From contig JAJEKV010000032.1 in the NCBI GenBank assembly GCA_021234155.1, positions 10,114,099 to 10,178,098 of the forward strand: a stretch of DNA of 64,000 nt, given 5' to 3'. Origin of the DNA: Isoetes taiwanensis (lineage: Eukaryota > Streptophyta > Lycopodiopsida > Isoetales > Isoetaceae). How positions within the stretch are numbered: position 1 is the stretch's first letter; each line of letters starts with the position of its first letter. Both the position numbers and the translations under genes were made by a program. Positions 52,439-64,000 of the stretch are shown here, in pieces. The notes below the pieces were generated by a model. It saw nothing but the letters and a program-made list of their open reading frames with translations. It was not told the DNA's origin and did not search any database.

Positions 52439-53676
52439 CTCACATGCATTAAGACCACTAGGAATTGTTAAGCTTCTTCCCAATTATCCCACGTTCTTTA
52501 TTTTTTGTGAAACAAAAGCACATATACGTTGTTGTCAAATTTTGCACTACAAACTACAGACAAACAAAGCATTGATCTTCAGCTATTACTCTTCGTCCAT
52601 TCATGCTCCACTACCTACTACCCACATCTGTATGGCAAAAATGCATGCAACCGAAATTACAGACTCTCTTGGGTCGGCTTGGACGAATATGATCCATTGT
52701 TACTAACCCTCACTAATGAGATTTTGAAGGTTGATCTTTTAGAAGGAAGTCATGGTTGAGCTGCTCCAGAAAGGAAATTAGGCACTGGAAGGCAACCAAC
52801 AAGGCACTAATTTATCATTGAACGTATTTTAATACAGCCATAATGAGACTTCGTACTCTATTCAGCTAAATAGTGATGTATGAATACCTAAATTGCATCT
52901 ACAAAAATCGTTACTTTCCATTATTTACCATGTCATAAGCTACTATTATTTTTGGAATACAGTTTTTGTCCAATGACCTATTGTTTGTTGCCTTGCTTTG
53001 AAGGTTTACTCTATGCTCCGGAACAACAATAGTATATTTACCAATTCAAAGTTTACATGCACCTTTACAAGTGGCAACAACTCCCTATGTTCACCGTTAG
53101 TAAAGGCCATCTATTGTAAAGATACATTAAAGAAATTCATTCACCACAAAGATCCATTGGTTGGTATGTCAACGACTCTCTCATTTGCCTGCTAGCACAA
53201 TTTTCCATCCTGGGGATGAATTGACCTAGAAGGCTTCCTCTTAGTACTGACCTGATTTTGGCAACTGTTGATCACAATGCTATAGGTATGTCAAACGAGC
53301 TAGATTTATTACGAGAGTCGTGTTCCTCCTTTTAGGAAAAGGAACATTCCTATTAGATGTAGACCTAATCATTGCTACTACAGGTATACTCAATCAAGAT
53401 TCACTCATAGGTATTAAGACTACTAGGAATTGGTAAGCTTCTTCCCAAATCCCACACTCTTCATTTCCTGGGAAACAAAAACACATATACAGCGCTGTCA
53501 AATTTCGTACCACTAACTACATACAAAGAAAGCATTGATCTTCAGGTATTACTCTTCCTCCATTCATGTTCCACTGTCTACTATCCACAGCTGTACTACA
53601 AAAAGGCATGCAACCCAAATTACAGACTCTCTCTCATCGACCGGGATGAATATGGACCACTGTTTCTAACCCTGAA
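52439..53676. repeat. Diverged direct repeats of about 270 bp
   Basis: 52439-52713 and 53403-53676 align throughout (TAAGCTTCTTCCCAA; AAAGCATTGATCTTCAG; ATTACAGACTCTCT), about 80% by eye, 964 bases apart. Frames in both read ACNRNYRLSWV.LDEYDPLL and ACNPNYRLSLIDRDEYGPLF, so the unit may once have coded for protein. Family unknown. The DNA between has no recognised gene. Confidence 0.7.
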
Positions 53677-55035
53677 TACCTACGGCTAGATTACGTCCTA
53701 ACTTTGCCTCAAGTTGACAGATGGCATCAAGGCCATTACCAATCACACTGCCATAATGCAAGTTAACAGAATCAAACCCCCCCCCCAAAAAAAAAAAAAA
53801 AAAAAAAAAACTAGCAGAACTGCAGGGTTGGGACGAAGGCTAGGCAGTCGGGTTCGCGTTATCAACTAAATTGCCATGCACATTTATAGTGGTGACTTGC
53901 TTGCAGATTGAAACAGAGGCATGCACGTTTGTAGTGGACTCGCTTGCAAATTGAAAACAGATTGAAAACAGAGATATGGAAAAAAAAAAAAACAAAAGAG
54001 GTAAGCTTAAGTATGCAACGTCTCATTTGCATGGTCGTCAACTATGGAAGGACAGTTGGAGAGGCTTTGACCTGAAGAGGGTCAATTTAAAGTATACAAT
54101 ATGCTAATTTGGACTATATTCTCTACTCTGCTAGAGTGCCCACATTCGTGATATGTTGAGTAAATTTTTTAGCACATCAAAGCCCCCGCTGTGTAATGGA
54201 ACATAGCTCATTACACATAGCTGGGTATTGGATTATGATCAGACTAGCCATAATGTCGTCTCCTAAAATAAAAATTTGTAGTCTATTCACAAATGGATGG
54301 CAACACATAATTTTGTGGAGTTGAATTGCATCGTATATTAATTGCGGCCTTTATCTATTGTTATGGAAGGAGATGATGGTGACAAAGGAGGTTTGCATGT
54401 TGAGAACTTTGGAAGAGTTGGTTGTTAACCTGTAGCAAAGCATTCGAATCGGCATCTCGTCTAAAAGATTAGGATAGAACACAAAACAAGGAAGCTTCCT
54501 AGCAGAATACCAATATGGATTTAATTTCTTATTGGGTATCTTTTTCATTCCTTCATAGAAGCCAATTAAGTTGTATATATACAGAAATATCCAAAGGCTT
54601 TGCTTATGCTGGAATGCTTGCATATGTATCTACCCTGTTGTTAGTGGTTATAGGAAAACCAAATTTTGAACCATGGAGCTCTACGAGTGACCAATTTCAA
54701 AGAACAATTGCAAAGCACCTATAATCATAACCAAACTTTGAACCATGGAGCTCTACGAGTGGCCAATTTCAAAGCCCCTATATTCATGAAAACATTGAAG
54801 AGTCGTTCTGTCATGTGGTACAATGTAATTTTGCAAACATACAATTAACAACAGTTGATGCCCTTACACAACTTTTCCACATAGAACACAATAGCCATAA
54901 CACTATAGTTTTTACACAAATGCACTTAGCTACCAACCACTCAATCGTAAAATAATGGCTGCCAACCATGCCTAGAATTCATTCAAATAATATAGGGACA
55001 TGCTATGCTTAACATGCATTTTTGTTTCCTTCTAT
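53677..55035. repeat. Spacer with a 73-bp tandem duplication
   Basis: GAACCATGGAGCTCTACGAG occurs at about 54669 and 54742 within a unit that is otherwise nearly repeated (54657-54702, 54729-54775). A C9-A23 run lies at 53778-53811. Otherwise no gene. Part may be the leader of LINE copy B. Confidence 0.7.
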
Positions 55036-56500
55036 ATGGCAGCAAAACTTCTATTGGGAGAGTACATAGATGCCATCCCCAATCGCAGACCAGATGACAC
55101 TGGCAAAATTAATAGGTGCACATTGAAAAGAGAAGCGCGGGCAAAGTCTCGTGCAACAAATATAGCTCGACAGACCTATGACAGATACTCTAGCCTAGCG
55201 GCAAGCCGTATCCGGGCTTCACCACCACCAAACCAGGCAGTTGAGGAGCACTGGAAACATGTTCAAGCAATGGCAGAGGGCAACAAAGCTCGAATTGCTT
55301 GCTTGGCAGAGGAAATGCAGGCCTCCGCACCCAAATTGCTCAAGAAGCGGTGGCTACAAAAAAAACAGCGTGTTTACGGCATGGAGACCCGCGATACAAA
55401 GACCTAGAAGATGGCCTTCGCCTAGTGCACTCTGGAAAGGCGGAAGGACAAGAAGAGTCTTGTCGACATGCAGGCCCGCATGGATTCCATGTCCACCGCC
55501 ATTGAAACCATGACACGGGGGAAAAGCAACGTGTTGAGCAAGAGACAATGGCAACCATCTCCCGCCTTCACCGAGGTCGAGGAGGTCTGCTCTTCGTGAT
55601 GCGAAAAGTTCAGTCGCTTTTGAAGAGAGTCGGTCACAATTGAGAGCCCTTCAAACTAGGGTTGAGACACAAGAAGTGGCCCTCGCAATGAACCCTATAT
55701 TTGGACTCTCGCTTGCGACCGAATCTGGAGCATAGCTCCGCAGCTCGAGATCGGAAGGTGCAGGAGCCGAGGGCAGCCATCACCGGAACAAGGCAAGGGC
55801 CTCAATGCAGAGGCTCATGAGCAATTGCAGCCGGTGCATCGCGTGAATTGAAAAGGCAGCAACAATTTCAGCAGAGCTAAGCTCCCGGCTTGGAAGGAGA
55901 GACCGCTATACCGCGCCGGCAGAGCCCCACCTCGCCCAAGAGTCTCGCAAGGTGTCGGCCGGGGGACCGTCCCTCATCGCACCCCAAGCCACTCTATGCC
56001 ACCCCCCGCCCTAACGTAGAGCCCACGGCCTATGCTCGCCGACAACAAACAACTCTGTTGTCTTGGGGCGTGATTGACCCAAAAATCGAGAGTTCGGGGA
56101 GTTCGAGGGGAGAAGCCCAATGTGGTGGTGCGTGGCTTTGCCAGAAGAGGCGGGGAGGACCTCATTAACGGCTCCAAATGTTGATTCTTGCTTTCGAATG
56201 ACATTCCCGTGCGGTACATTATTAGGGCGAGACGCCATGGGCGCCCTTGAGCGCTTTACGGGTAGTCACGTTCCGCAGTCACGAGATGCGCAAGTGAAAG
56301 CAACTATCCTACGCCCGGGGGTAGGCGCTGAAGGAGGCTGCCTTGTATGTTGACCGAGACTGACCCCAGCCCAACAAGAAGACCGCAGTGCACGAAGTTG
56401 GCCAAAGTTAAAAGCATTCGCAGAGGCGAGGAGGATCTGGGGGACTGATTCGAGGGGTAAGATGCAAATTTTCAAAGGCGCCAAATCTTTGCTGCGAATC
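55036..56500 (+). pseudogene. LINE ORF1 (copy B), multiple shifts
   Basis: Starts MAAKLLLGEYIDAIPNRRPD and has a basic, probably coiled-coil segment (55036-55407, ending in a shifted frame). Later parts appear in other frames. The recognisable end lies at about 56120-56490: after a stop the frame reads PRLTPAQQEDRSARSWPKLK, the C-terminal domain shared with LINE-E and LINE-F. The RRM region is too broken to follow. Confidence 0.6.
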
Positions 56501-56679
56501 CTGCTAACCCTCCAGCAGCTCGACCATGCCACTTCTTCGCCTGCTACAGCCGCCGCCACTGCTCAAGTTGCTTCACCTTACATTTGCTCGCCGCGTCTCG
56601 GCTGCCTCTACCTCTGCCATCCCCCTTCTGCTGCGCGCACTTTGAATCCCCAAGCTGCGCCCTGCCGACAAATAGGAAT

Positions 56680-57450
56680 TGTGCCTCGCATGGTCTCACG
56701 GAATTGCCGGGGCTTCCCATGGCGAAGGGGAGATAGTCTCAACTCTACATTTGCTGCGGATATGGATCTGATCTTCCTTATGGAAACATGGGAGCATGCG
56801 GGGACCGCGGGATACCCGACTTGCGGGGGATACGGGCTACTCAATCTTCAATGATTGCGCGAGAAAGCGGGGGCATGGGGAGTTGCCTGCTACTATCGAG
56901 CGGCCTTGGCGCGGTCGGTTTCCTTGTTCAAGAGCGGACAAAGCACAACCCGGTACTTGTAGGTGCGTGTGCAAAGCTGCGATAGTGAGACCCTCTTTGT
57001 GGCGACTGCTACTTTCCACATGCGAAAGCAACTTCTATCACACCCACTTTCGGATGTGGATAGGTGGACCCTATGTCGATCTATATGATGACATACAGCA
57101 AAGATAAGCGGTTAGGCGGTGTCATACTCCTTGAGACTTCAATCGCGCAGACGGGGTAGAACAACCCATGAGATTTGATCCCTTGATCGATGATATATTG
57201 TTGCGTCCTGTAGAAGCGGCTTGGCCACCGGACATCGATGACAATCAGGTCACACGCTATGGTAGACAATTGCTTTTGCTCGTGGTATCTTTGACCGGTA
57301 ATCGCAATGGATCGGCATGGTGGCCCGCCCACCCGCAAGAGCACTTGTAGACAGGAAAACCGGGGAGGATCTAGTGTGGTGGACTATGTGCTGGTGCCTG
57401 AGCAGGATATGCATGTCGTCAAGCACTTCCAGGTGGGAACAACTAATAGG
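56680..57450 (+). pseudogene. LINE endonuclease (copy B), broken
   Basis: Begins SRNCRGFPWRRG and DLIFLMETWEH (catalytic Glu) at 56695-56800. The middle is shifted. The SSVVDYVLVPEQD motif is at about 57370. The substrate-site SDH appears as DEEIDSDHLPLYLKLAW at about 57455-57500. The GDFN motif is not readable. Confidence 0.8.
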
Positions 57451-57933
57451 GATGAAGAGATCGACTCAGACCACTTACCACTTTACTTGAAGTTGGCTTG
57501 GCAGGTTGTGCGAACCCCCTGTGCAACAGCTCCTCACATGCCTCAGCTGCGATTGGATTATGAACATGCGGGGGCTTATGCCCAGATGCTTATAGATGAC
57601 CTGGCAGAAATTTTGCAATATCCTACACTAGAGCAACAGACAGGCCGGCTGACTGATGTGCTTAGGACTACGGCAGAGAGATGCTTTGGGATAAGCCGCC
57701 CGCGACGGACCTCCAGGAACACAACCTTCCCACGTAATCAATGGTTTGATGCAGAGTGCAAGGAACACAAACGCTGGCTCCGCCAAGTCACAGACCCTGC
57801 TTTACGCCCACATGCAGTCAGACAGTACCGCGTCTTCCTTAAAGCTAAGAAAGCCAGGTACATTGCAGCACATCAAAGGGAAATGTTTTATCTCCCGAAC
57901 GTCACCCGGGACCTTCGGGCGAAGGGTTCTTAG
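57307..57933 (+). CDS. LINE ORF2 linker after the endonuclease (copy B)
   Basis: 208-codon open stretch. It covers SSVVDYVL and SDH, then the linker before the reverse transcriptase: NTTFPRNQWFDAECKEHKRW and FLKAKKARYIAAHQREMFYL, the usual Trp-Phe-Asp-x-x-Cys text of this LINE type. It stops at 57933 after a shift. Part of the same broken ORF2. Confidence 0.8.
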   Translation: MDRHGGPPTRKSTCRQENRGGSSVVDYVLVPEQDMHVVKHFQVGTTNRDEEIDSDHLPLYLKLAWQVVRTPCATAPHMPQLRLDYEHAGAYAQMLIDDLAEILQYPTLEQQTGRLTDVLRTTAERCFGISRPRRTSRNTTFPRNQWFDAECKEHKRWLRQVTDPALRPHAVRQYRVFLKAKKARYIAAHQREMFYLPNVTRDLRAKGS

Positions 57934-59330
57934 AAAGCCGATGCAGCCCATTGGGGAACATCACTCCCGAGCAGTGGAGGCAATACTTGCAACAGCTATA
58001 CGACCCTCAGGGTGCACATGCAGCATTACCCCTGCAAGAAGGCCCAGTGCTGGAAATCACAGATTCGGACGTGGAACAAGGCTTACAGCGTCTTGCCAAT
58101 GGGAAATCCACGGACTGGATGGCATGCGGTGCGTAATTGCTTAAGTGGGCGGGGCCGTCCATAATACCGGTCTGACCGCCTTGTTCAACAAGGCATTACA
58201 GAAGGCTTCCGATGCGGTGGACCAATAGCGAGTTGTTCCCATCTATAAAGGCGGTGACCCGCCTTGCCCACCAATTACCGAACAATCATGGTCGGTTCGG
58301 TGTTTGCAAAATTGCTTCTTTGGGATTCTCGAAAGCGGTTGACGGGTCCGGGCAGAGGCAAAGAGAGATCACGGGCCCTCACCAGGCGGGATTCAGACCC
58401 GACACTCAACCATTGACCACATCTTCACATTGCGAAGCTCGGTTGAAGGCAGCAGGAACCGCCGTCGGGATCTATATTGTTGCCGTGGATTTTGCAAAGG
58501 CATTTGACACCGTGCCTCGGGAAAAACTATGGGCAAGATTGCGGCGGTTGGGGGTTCCGTTAGATTTGCGAATGCGGTTATGTGAGGCTTTATGAAAGAT
58601 GCTCGGGTCGGTTGAAACCGACAAGCCAACCATTTGATAGTAGTATCGGGGTTCGCCCGGGGATGCCCTCTCTCCCCAACATTGTTTGGGCTTTACATTG
58701 ATCAATTGAGAGAGGCGGCTTTGCGATAATGGGGCGGCGGGGCTCACCTTCTCTACCGGATCATCAAGCGGTTAATACATGCGATGATGTGGACCTCCTA
58801 GCTTACACACCAGCGGACATGCAGCGACATCTCGATGCCCCGGACACATTTTGTCAAGCGATCGATATGCTGGCGTCAACTTGGCCAAGACTAAGGTGGT
58901 TTTCATATCATCTTCACGACGGTAGGATCCCCTCCTTCCGATTATCGAGGGCGTAATGTGGAAGTAGCATCCACATACAAATATTTGGGAGTGGAGTTTC
59001 CGTCTACTATGCACCGGGACACATCCATACGGCCACGAAGTTACGGGCGGGTGGAAAGCACTATATGCAATGCAAAACAATAGTCATAGAGCGGAATTGT
59101 ATGATTGGACCCATCGGTCACACCTGTTCAAAGTCTTAGTGGAGCCCTGTCCTTTTATACGGGGTTGAAGCATGGGGCCCAGTGAGTATCCCTCGCTACT
59201 TGGAATGACTTGGGCAAAGTGCAGAAAGCCTTCTTGGTACGAGCACTAGGGGTGAAGTCCACAGTCCCATATCAAATTCTCTGCGTAGAAAGCGAGATTC
59301 TTGCCTCTTCTTAGGAGGGCGGCCCTTGAT
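57934..59330 (+). pseudogene. LINE reverse transcriptase (copy B), broken
   Basis: Pieces in changing frames: ITPEQWRQYLQQLYDPQGAH (57951), LQRLANGKSTD (58080), HQAGFRPDTQPLTTSSHCEA (58380), VAVDFAKAFDTVPREKLWAR (catalytic box A, 58480), RGCPLSPTLFGLYIDQL (58660-58710) and CDDVDLLAYTPADMQRH (box C, with CDD for YADD, 58777). Thumb-like text follows to about 59300. Confidence 0.85.
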
Positions 59331-60048
59331 CGCCACATTGTCTATTTTTCAAAGGTGGTCAACATGGACGATGCTCGTCTTCCAAAACTAGCTTATATCA
59401 TGGCAATGGGGCCACAACGCCTCAAGGCCTCTTTGGAGGGAAAAGAGAGCTCAATGGATGGCTAGATGGAATGTGCGGGAGCCTGCAGGTTCATGCATGT
59501 GCAAGCAGAGGCAAATCGCCATAGCTTGAGGCAATATCTTGACGCTTGCTTCATCAGCAAGCTTTGGGATGCCGGCGCCCTTGAAAGCAGTCAAGACAAA
59601 GACACTACCGGCGCCACATAAATCCCACATTGGAACGAGGCCCACAATGCTACCTCGTGTACCCACTTGCCCATGAAAAGCCTTGAGACTCATTGCCTCC
59701 ATTCGCATTGGGGCACATCATCTTCGAATTGAGACAGCGGATGGATTGGTGAGCCACGTCGGGGCAGTGCTCTGTCAATCTTTGCCAAATGGGAGTCATT
59801 GAGGATGAATCTCATACCCTTCAAAGTTGCCCAAGCATATGATCAAATCCGGACGCCGCGCTATCTTCGAGTTGGTGGGGCCTGGCCGGCCGCTACATGT
59901 GACATTGAGCACGGCATCCGTACGGATGCTAGGATCATACCGGGGAGGTCATGGACATGCGAGATCAGCTATGTCCTCGGGCACGCACTTGACATGTACA
60001 TACACATTTATTTCATGATGATGTATACTTGTACAGTTTGACAGCATT

Positions 60049-60119
60049 CTTATTACTGCCACGGTTTTTCCCTCGAAAACCCTTCGGGGCGGGGGTTTTT
60101 TAACCCGGACAGTAATAAG
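60049..60119 (+). other. LINE 3' stem-loop (copy B)
   Basis: Perfect 10-base arms CTTATTACTG and CAGTAATAAG around a core with GGTTTTTCCCTCGAAAACCC, CCCTTCGGGG (UUCG-capped hairpin) and a T6 run. Homologous to 34422-34502, but with different complementary arms and a different tetraloop. Candidate recognition site for the LINE reverse transcriptase. Confidence 0.82.
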
Positions 60120-60209
60120 TTTGCTGCGCTCCTTCTGGGTCCCATAGGCCGATTGGTCTCAGTGGACGATAAAAAAAACTATTCTATTCTACTATTCTAT
60201 TCTTTCAGC

Positions 60210-61000
60210 TTTTTATTTATTTACATTTCTGGAGTTAACAATTTGTTCCACAAGGAAGAGTCATCCTAGCATATCCCAAAACTTCAACACTTTTCCCTGA
60301 GTGCTAAGATTCCAATGTATGCCATGTTGAACAGTCATTCAAACCATTGCTAAAAAATTCAATTAAAAAATATGAAGGGTGTCTCAATCGCCTTATGTGG
60401 GAGCATTTGTTAGTATTGACAGCTCTACCAGAAGGCATGGTCCATGCCCATACTGTAAAGAATCTTATGTGGACTACATATAAATTGAACATAACAAGAT
60501 GCATGTGGTAGCTATCAATGCTGCAAAAGTGCATTTCCTCCATCCTTTGCGCACTTGCTTATTTTATTCCTAGGAAGCATGTCCAAAGCAAAATGGTTGC
60601 ACAAAGAATGTCATTTGCTGGGAGATTATGTGAAACTACATTTATATGGTTCTCTTTTATGAATTTCTATTAGACTCTACAATGACTTAGGTAAATGTGC
60701 ACTGTATTCGTCAATGGATTTAACCTTTTGGTGTGCTCTACCATGTTCATTTCCATTATTGTACAACTTAAAAGCTTGTCATGAGAATTCCATTTGATAT
60801 CTGGTCAGAACAATTATGAGCCATGAAGTCTATTAACAAAAAGATATGATTGTGTTATGATTTGTATTGCATCTATTTCAATGCACTAGCAGCCTTTCAG
60901 AAGATATTTCTAAGAAAAAAAGGTTTGATCCAAAGATGATCCATCCAATATCATGTGCCAAAAGTGTGCAGCTCAATAAAAATGATAGAATTTATTGAGT
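60210..61000. other. Unassigned AT-rich DNA
   Basis: No gene recognised. Short frames only. Confidence 0.3.
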
Positions 61001-61520
61001 CTACTAGATATTACAAACAAGTTATACTGACAATTTCCTTTAATTCTACTAGCACAAGTAGAAGACAAATCACAACTCAAGTACAACTTGATTGATAGAT
61101 CTACTCACAATCTCAGCAAGATTGAAGTTTAATCAAGAGAGCCAAGATGTGGTCACTCATCTCTTGATTGATCTAACAATTTTTCCCTTTATTTATTTAC
61201 AAAATAAAGCAGCTAAACCATGGTCATTCATAAAATATACTGTAGCAGAAAATATTAAACGAAACACTGTAGCTATAGGATCAAAACAATCATTGTAGCT
61301 CTGCCGTGCTTCCCTAGTTGACCAAATCCACCGCTTCTGCAAAAACCATATCATTGTTAAATGCATTCTTCTTGATTTATCTTCTATCCTCCGACGGTTT
61401 CGGCAGAGGATATGCATTCCAAGCTGGGAATTCATCTGCTTCGAATTATCCCACAGGAATGCTTCTGTTTAAAAGACATATTCAAACCATTGAATAATAT
61501 CTCGACCATTCATAATATAT
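61000..61520 (-). repeat. Probable 3' LTR of the copia element
   Basis: Minus-strand DNA downstream of the copia RNase H and a polypurine tract (AAGGGGGAA, 61519-61528). It contains an AATAAATAAA signal-like stretch near 61195. The 5' LTR is outside the window, so borders cannot be confirmed. Confidence 0.5.
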
Positions 61521-61719
61521 TCCCCCTTGAATATATCTAGGTTGCAACCATTATAACCTATTGCAACCTTGTAATGCTGCAACCCTTGAGGTAATATTCT
61601 TCAACAATGTTTACCCTTCAAGAACCTGCTTAACAGCTCTTATATACACTCACAGTTTGTCCAGTAACTCTGCTTTGCCCATGCATTTAAATAAAGACCT
61701 TGAAAGCTGGTCTTAACCA

Positions 61720-63480
61720 TTATATGGTCCTATCTTTCTTTATATCATCTGAACCTTTAATTTCTATCATTTCCCCTTCAGATGATATAAATTTACCATT
61801 ATACTGTATTGTATTCCTGAGTTCCTGAAATCTGCCAACAGATAATGCTTTAGTTAGAATGTCTGCAAATTGATCCACTGTTCTAACATAAGTTAGTTGC
61901 ACAAACTTTTTCTCAACCATATCTCGAATAAAATGAAACCTGCATCTCAATGTGTTTAGATCTTTCATGAAGTGCTGGGTTCTTTGTCATAGCAATACAA
62001 CTTGTATTGTCACATAAGATTTGTGTTGGACCTGTTTGTTCATAATTCAGTTCTGCCAACAACCTTCTCTCCCATATTAACTCTTTTGCAAGAAGTGCAG
62101 CTGCATTATATTCAGCCTCAGCACTAGAAAGAGCTATACTGCTTTGTTTTTTGCACTTCCATGCCACTGGAGCTCCTCCCAGAAGTATAATGTAACCTGA
62201 GGTTGATTTTCTTTGGTCCAAATCTCCAGCCCAATCAGAATCACAATATGCTTTCAGAGTTAGGTCATTTGAATTATACATAATCCCAACCTTTAATGTT
62301 CCTTTAAGATATCTCAAAATTCTCTTAGCAGCTACCCAATGTTTCTTTACCAGGATTGTTGTTGTATCTGCTTAATAAATTGACACCAAATGCTATATCA
62401 GGCCTTGTGCAGTTTGCTAGATAAGACAAACATCCAATTAAGGATCTGTATGGAATCTTCTCCATTTGCTTCTTCTCTGCAATTGTTTATGGACACATCA
62501 AAGCTGATATTTTATGGCCTGGTACCAGTGGAGTGTTTGCAATGTTGCAATCACTCATGTCAAATTTTTTAAGCATGTTGACAATTTGTGTTTCTTGGTT
62601 CAAAGTCAACAGTTTGTTTACTCGATCTCGAACCACTTCAATTCCCAAAAATCTTTTTAATTCTCCCAAATCTGTCATTTGAAACCTTTTCTTTAACAAT
62701 TCTTTGCAATGAATCATAATATTGTCATCCACATACAAGCCAATAATGCACCAATGTTCACAATCTACATATCTGTATAAATTTCCATCACATAACAATT
62801 ACAGCTTCATCAAATGTGGCTGGAACAGTATCTGTTTCTAGAACCAAAATGTCAAATACAGAATTAACTTCAAAGATTTCATGCCTTTTGCTTTTTCCAG
62901 TTTCTCTTCTGCCATATAACTCTGTTTGCAATTTAGCTTCATCAGCTAAAACTTGAGCTTCTGTTCTTCTTTTCTTCCTTTGTTTTCTTTCATGTGCTAT
63001 TACTTGTGCTTGTTCCACCAATTCTTCATGCTCAGCTTCAGGTTCAATTTCTTCAGTTTGATCCGAGCCTTCTTGTTGTTCATCCCCTGAATTATCTTCA
63101 TTATCACTATCATCAAACATTTGTTGATCCTGTAACATCTGTTGATCCTGTAAGACATGAGAAGTTTGTCCAATATCTTCTGCAACAACAGTGTCAGCAC
63201 TTTTCACATCTATGTCAGCAACTCTTTTATTTACATTGGGAATTGCTTTGTAATATTTTTCCTCATCAAACACTACATCTCTACTGATCAGTATTTTTCT
63301 GTGCAAAGGATCATATAGCCTATAGCCTTTTGAGTTGGCATCATACCCTACTAAGTAAGCTATACAAGCACGATCATCAAGTTTTTTCCTTATCTCTTCA
63401 GGTACATGAACAAAAGCCAGACATCCATACGACCTTAAATGCTCATAGTTTGGAACTTTACCTGACCACAGTGTTCCTTT
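61720..63480 (-). pseudogene. Ty1/copia pol fragment (integrase end, RT, RNase H)
   Basis: Minus strand. The integrase C-terminus reads LRSYGCLAFVHVPEEIRKKL and GYDANSKGYRLYDP (63480-63306). An acidic linker with a Gln/Asp/Glu-rich stretch (63306-62900) follows, then ATFDEAVIVM. Most of the fingers and palm of the reverse transcriptase are missing: the frame jumps to CIIGLYVDDNIMIH (box with YVDD) at 62798-62487. The RNase H reads MRYLKGTLKVGI, YCDSDWAGD, KSTSGYI, SSAEAEYNA and LCDNTSCIAMTKNP (62317-61913), and the end is FADILTKALSVGRFQELR (61968-61720). At least two shifts. Integrase before RT places it as copia. Confidence 0.93.
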
Positions 63481-63487
63481 TGTGTTT

Positions 63488-64000
63488 TTTTTTTTTTTGA
63501 AGAACGTGTTTTACTTCATATTATACACTCAAAATATTACAAAGTACTTCCAGAAGTAAGAAATGTCCCTGAAGCATCAATCACTTTTAGATGATCACTC
63601 CATATTGGAATTTTAATACGATCATGCCAATTGGAGATCTGAAAGCAATTATACAACTTCTTACGAATTTCTTGAAGCACCACCTGAGAAGAAATACGCT
63701 TATCATAAAAGACCTTTCTTCGCCTTCGCTTCCATACACTCCATATTAGCCAAGACTTTGCCATGTGAAATGCAATCCTTTTAGAAGCAGTCCACTGATT
63801 TGGATAAATACCCAAAAGAAAGTGCTGACTATCCAAAGATACTCCAAAAAGAGAATGCAGCCAGGACCTAAGACTAAGCTCTGCACACAAATATAAACAG
63901 TGCTCCAATGTTTCAATGCACCGCTCACACATTGGGAGTGGGCTTACTCCCGGCTTAAAGCGATGAACTATCTGATTAACTCTCAAAGAGCGATGAATCA
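63488..64000 (-). mobile_element. 3' end of another L1-type LINE (L1-g)
   Basis: A T-run at 63488-63500 (poly-A on the minus strand) interrupts the copia integrase. Upstream on the minus strand, 63986-63537 encodes the zinc-binding tail of a LINE ORF2: CERCIETLEHCLYLC, then SWLIWSVWKRRRRKVFYDKR, the usual Trp-x-x-Trp-Lys-x-Arg text. The rest lies beyond the window, so its target-site duplication cannot be seen. Confidence 0.88.

Larger units (their letters stand above)
55036..60165 (+). mobile_element. Second-type LINE, copy B
   Basis: Plus-strand LINE with ORF1 (55036 to about 56500), endonuclease (56680-57450), reverse transcriptase (58380-59000), a 3' UTR with a strong stem-loop (60049-60119), the end motif GTGGACGATAAAAAA and a TATTC-type tail (60177-60206). 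Frames are broken throughout, and CpG-rich sequence is kept better than in copy A. The 5' boundary is uncertain. Confidence 0.8.

Noticed and set aside
52311-52759. Protein-coding gene in the direct repeat
   Set aside because: Frames differ between the two repeat copies and no conserved motif longer than about 20 residues survives in one frame.

Overview
The window reads as repeat-dense nuclear DNA from a land plant. The evidence is plant L1-type LINEs with a zinc knuckle in ORF1 and a zinc-binding motif after the reverse transcriptase, Ty3/gypsy and Ty1/copia pieces, a Helitron, two LTR elements primed by initiator-Met tRNA (TGGTATCAGAGC), and a LEA-like coding sequence. A second LINE type, with an endonuclease ending in an SSVVDYVL motif and microsatellite 3' tails, is uncommon in flowering plants. 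My guess is therefore a seed-free plant such as a fern, but this is an inference with modest confidence. I found no intact, clearly host-owned gene, no rRNA or tRNA gene and no CRISPR.

Layout. 1-4686: a nearly complete L1-type LINE (L1-a, +). 4687-4992: tandem repeat and (TAGA)n. 5930-14460: fragments of a second-type LINE (copy A, +). It is broken by a very young 2.6-kb non-autonomous LTR retrotransposon (6043-8668, -) that carries a LEA-like gene instead of gag-pol, by a (GAAAAAA)n array, and by a segment holding a Mutator-type foldback MITE (12441-12882). 14461-36606: a four-level nest. A gypsy-type LTR element (-) with almost no internal region has its left LTR split by L1-c (+, 14557-33821). 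L1-c is itself split by the full-length L1-d (-, 19577-27483). The same LTR is split again by a tandem-dimer element (34226-35265). The two L1 insertions have clear target-site duplications, and the split L1-c reading frame resumes exactly across the inner one. L1-c ends in a chimeric tail: its own poly-A, then about 4.8 kb of non-coding DNA with a 2.76-kb period, then a second poly-A.

36.6-39.9 kb: decayed Helitron Rep/helicase (-). 40.2-41.2 kb: gypsy reverse transcriptase fragment (+). 42.4-42.9 kb: possible kinase-like pseudogene (-). 43.9-52.25 kb: two copies of an unclassified repeat R. One is split by an ORF1-only LINE derivative (LINE-E, 43969 to about 45940, -). A second-type LINE with ORF1 and ORF2 (LINE-F, 47.43 to about 51.27 kb, -) lies between the copies. 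52.4-54.8 kb: diverged direct and tandem repeats. 55.0-60.2 kb: copy B of the second-type LINE (+). 61.0-63.5 kb: 3' half of a copia element (-), cut by the 3' end of another L1 (63488 to the window end, -).

The most interesting items are the LTR element that captured a LEA-like gene; an inferred 3' RNA stem-loop shared by a LINE and a short element, whose arms differ in a compensatory way; the tandem-dimer element; the chimeric L1 tail; the ORF1-only LINE; and the third open reading frames downstream of ORF2 in the L1-type LINEs. Most coding regions carry frameshifts or stops and are fossils. The LEA-carrying element has the best claim to recent mobility.
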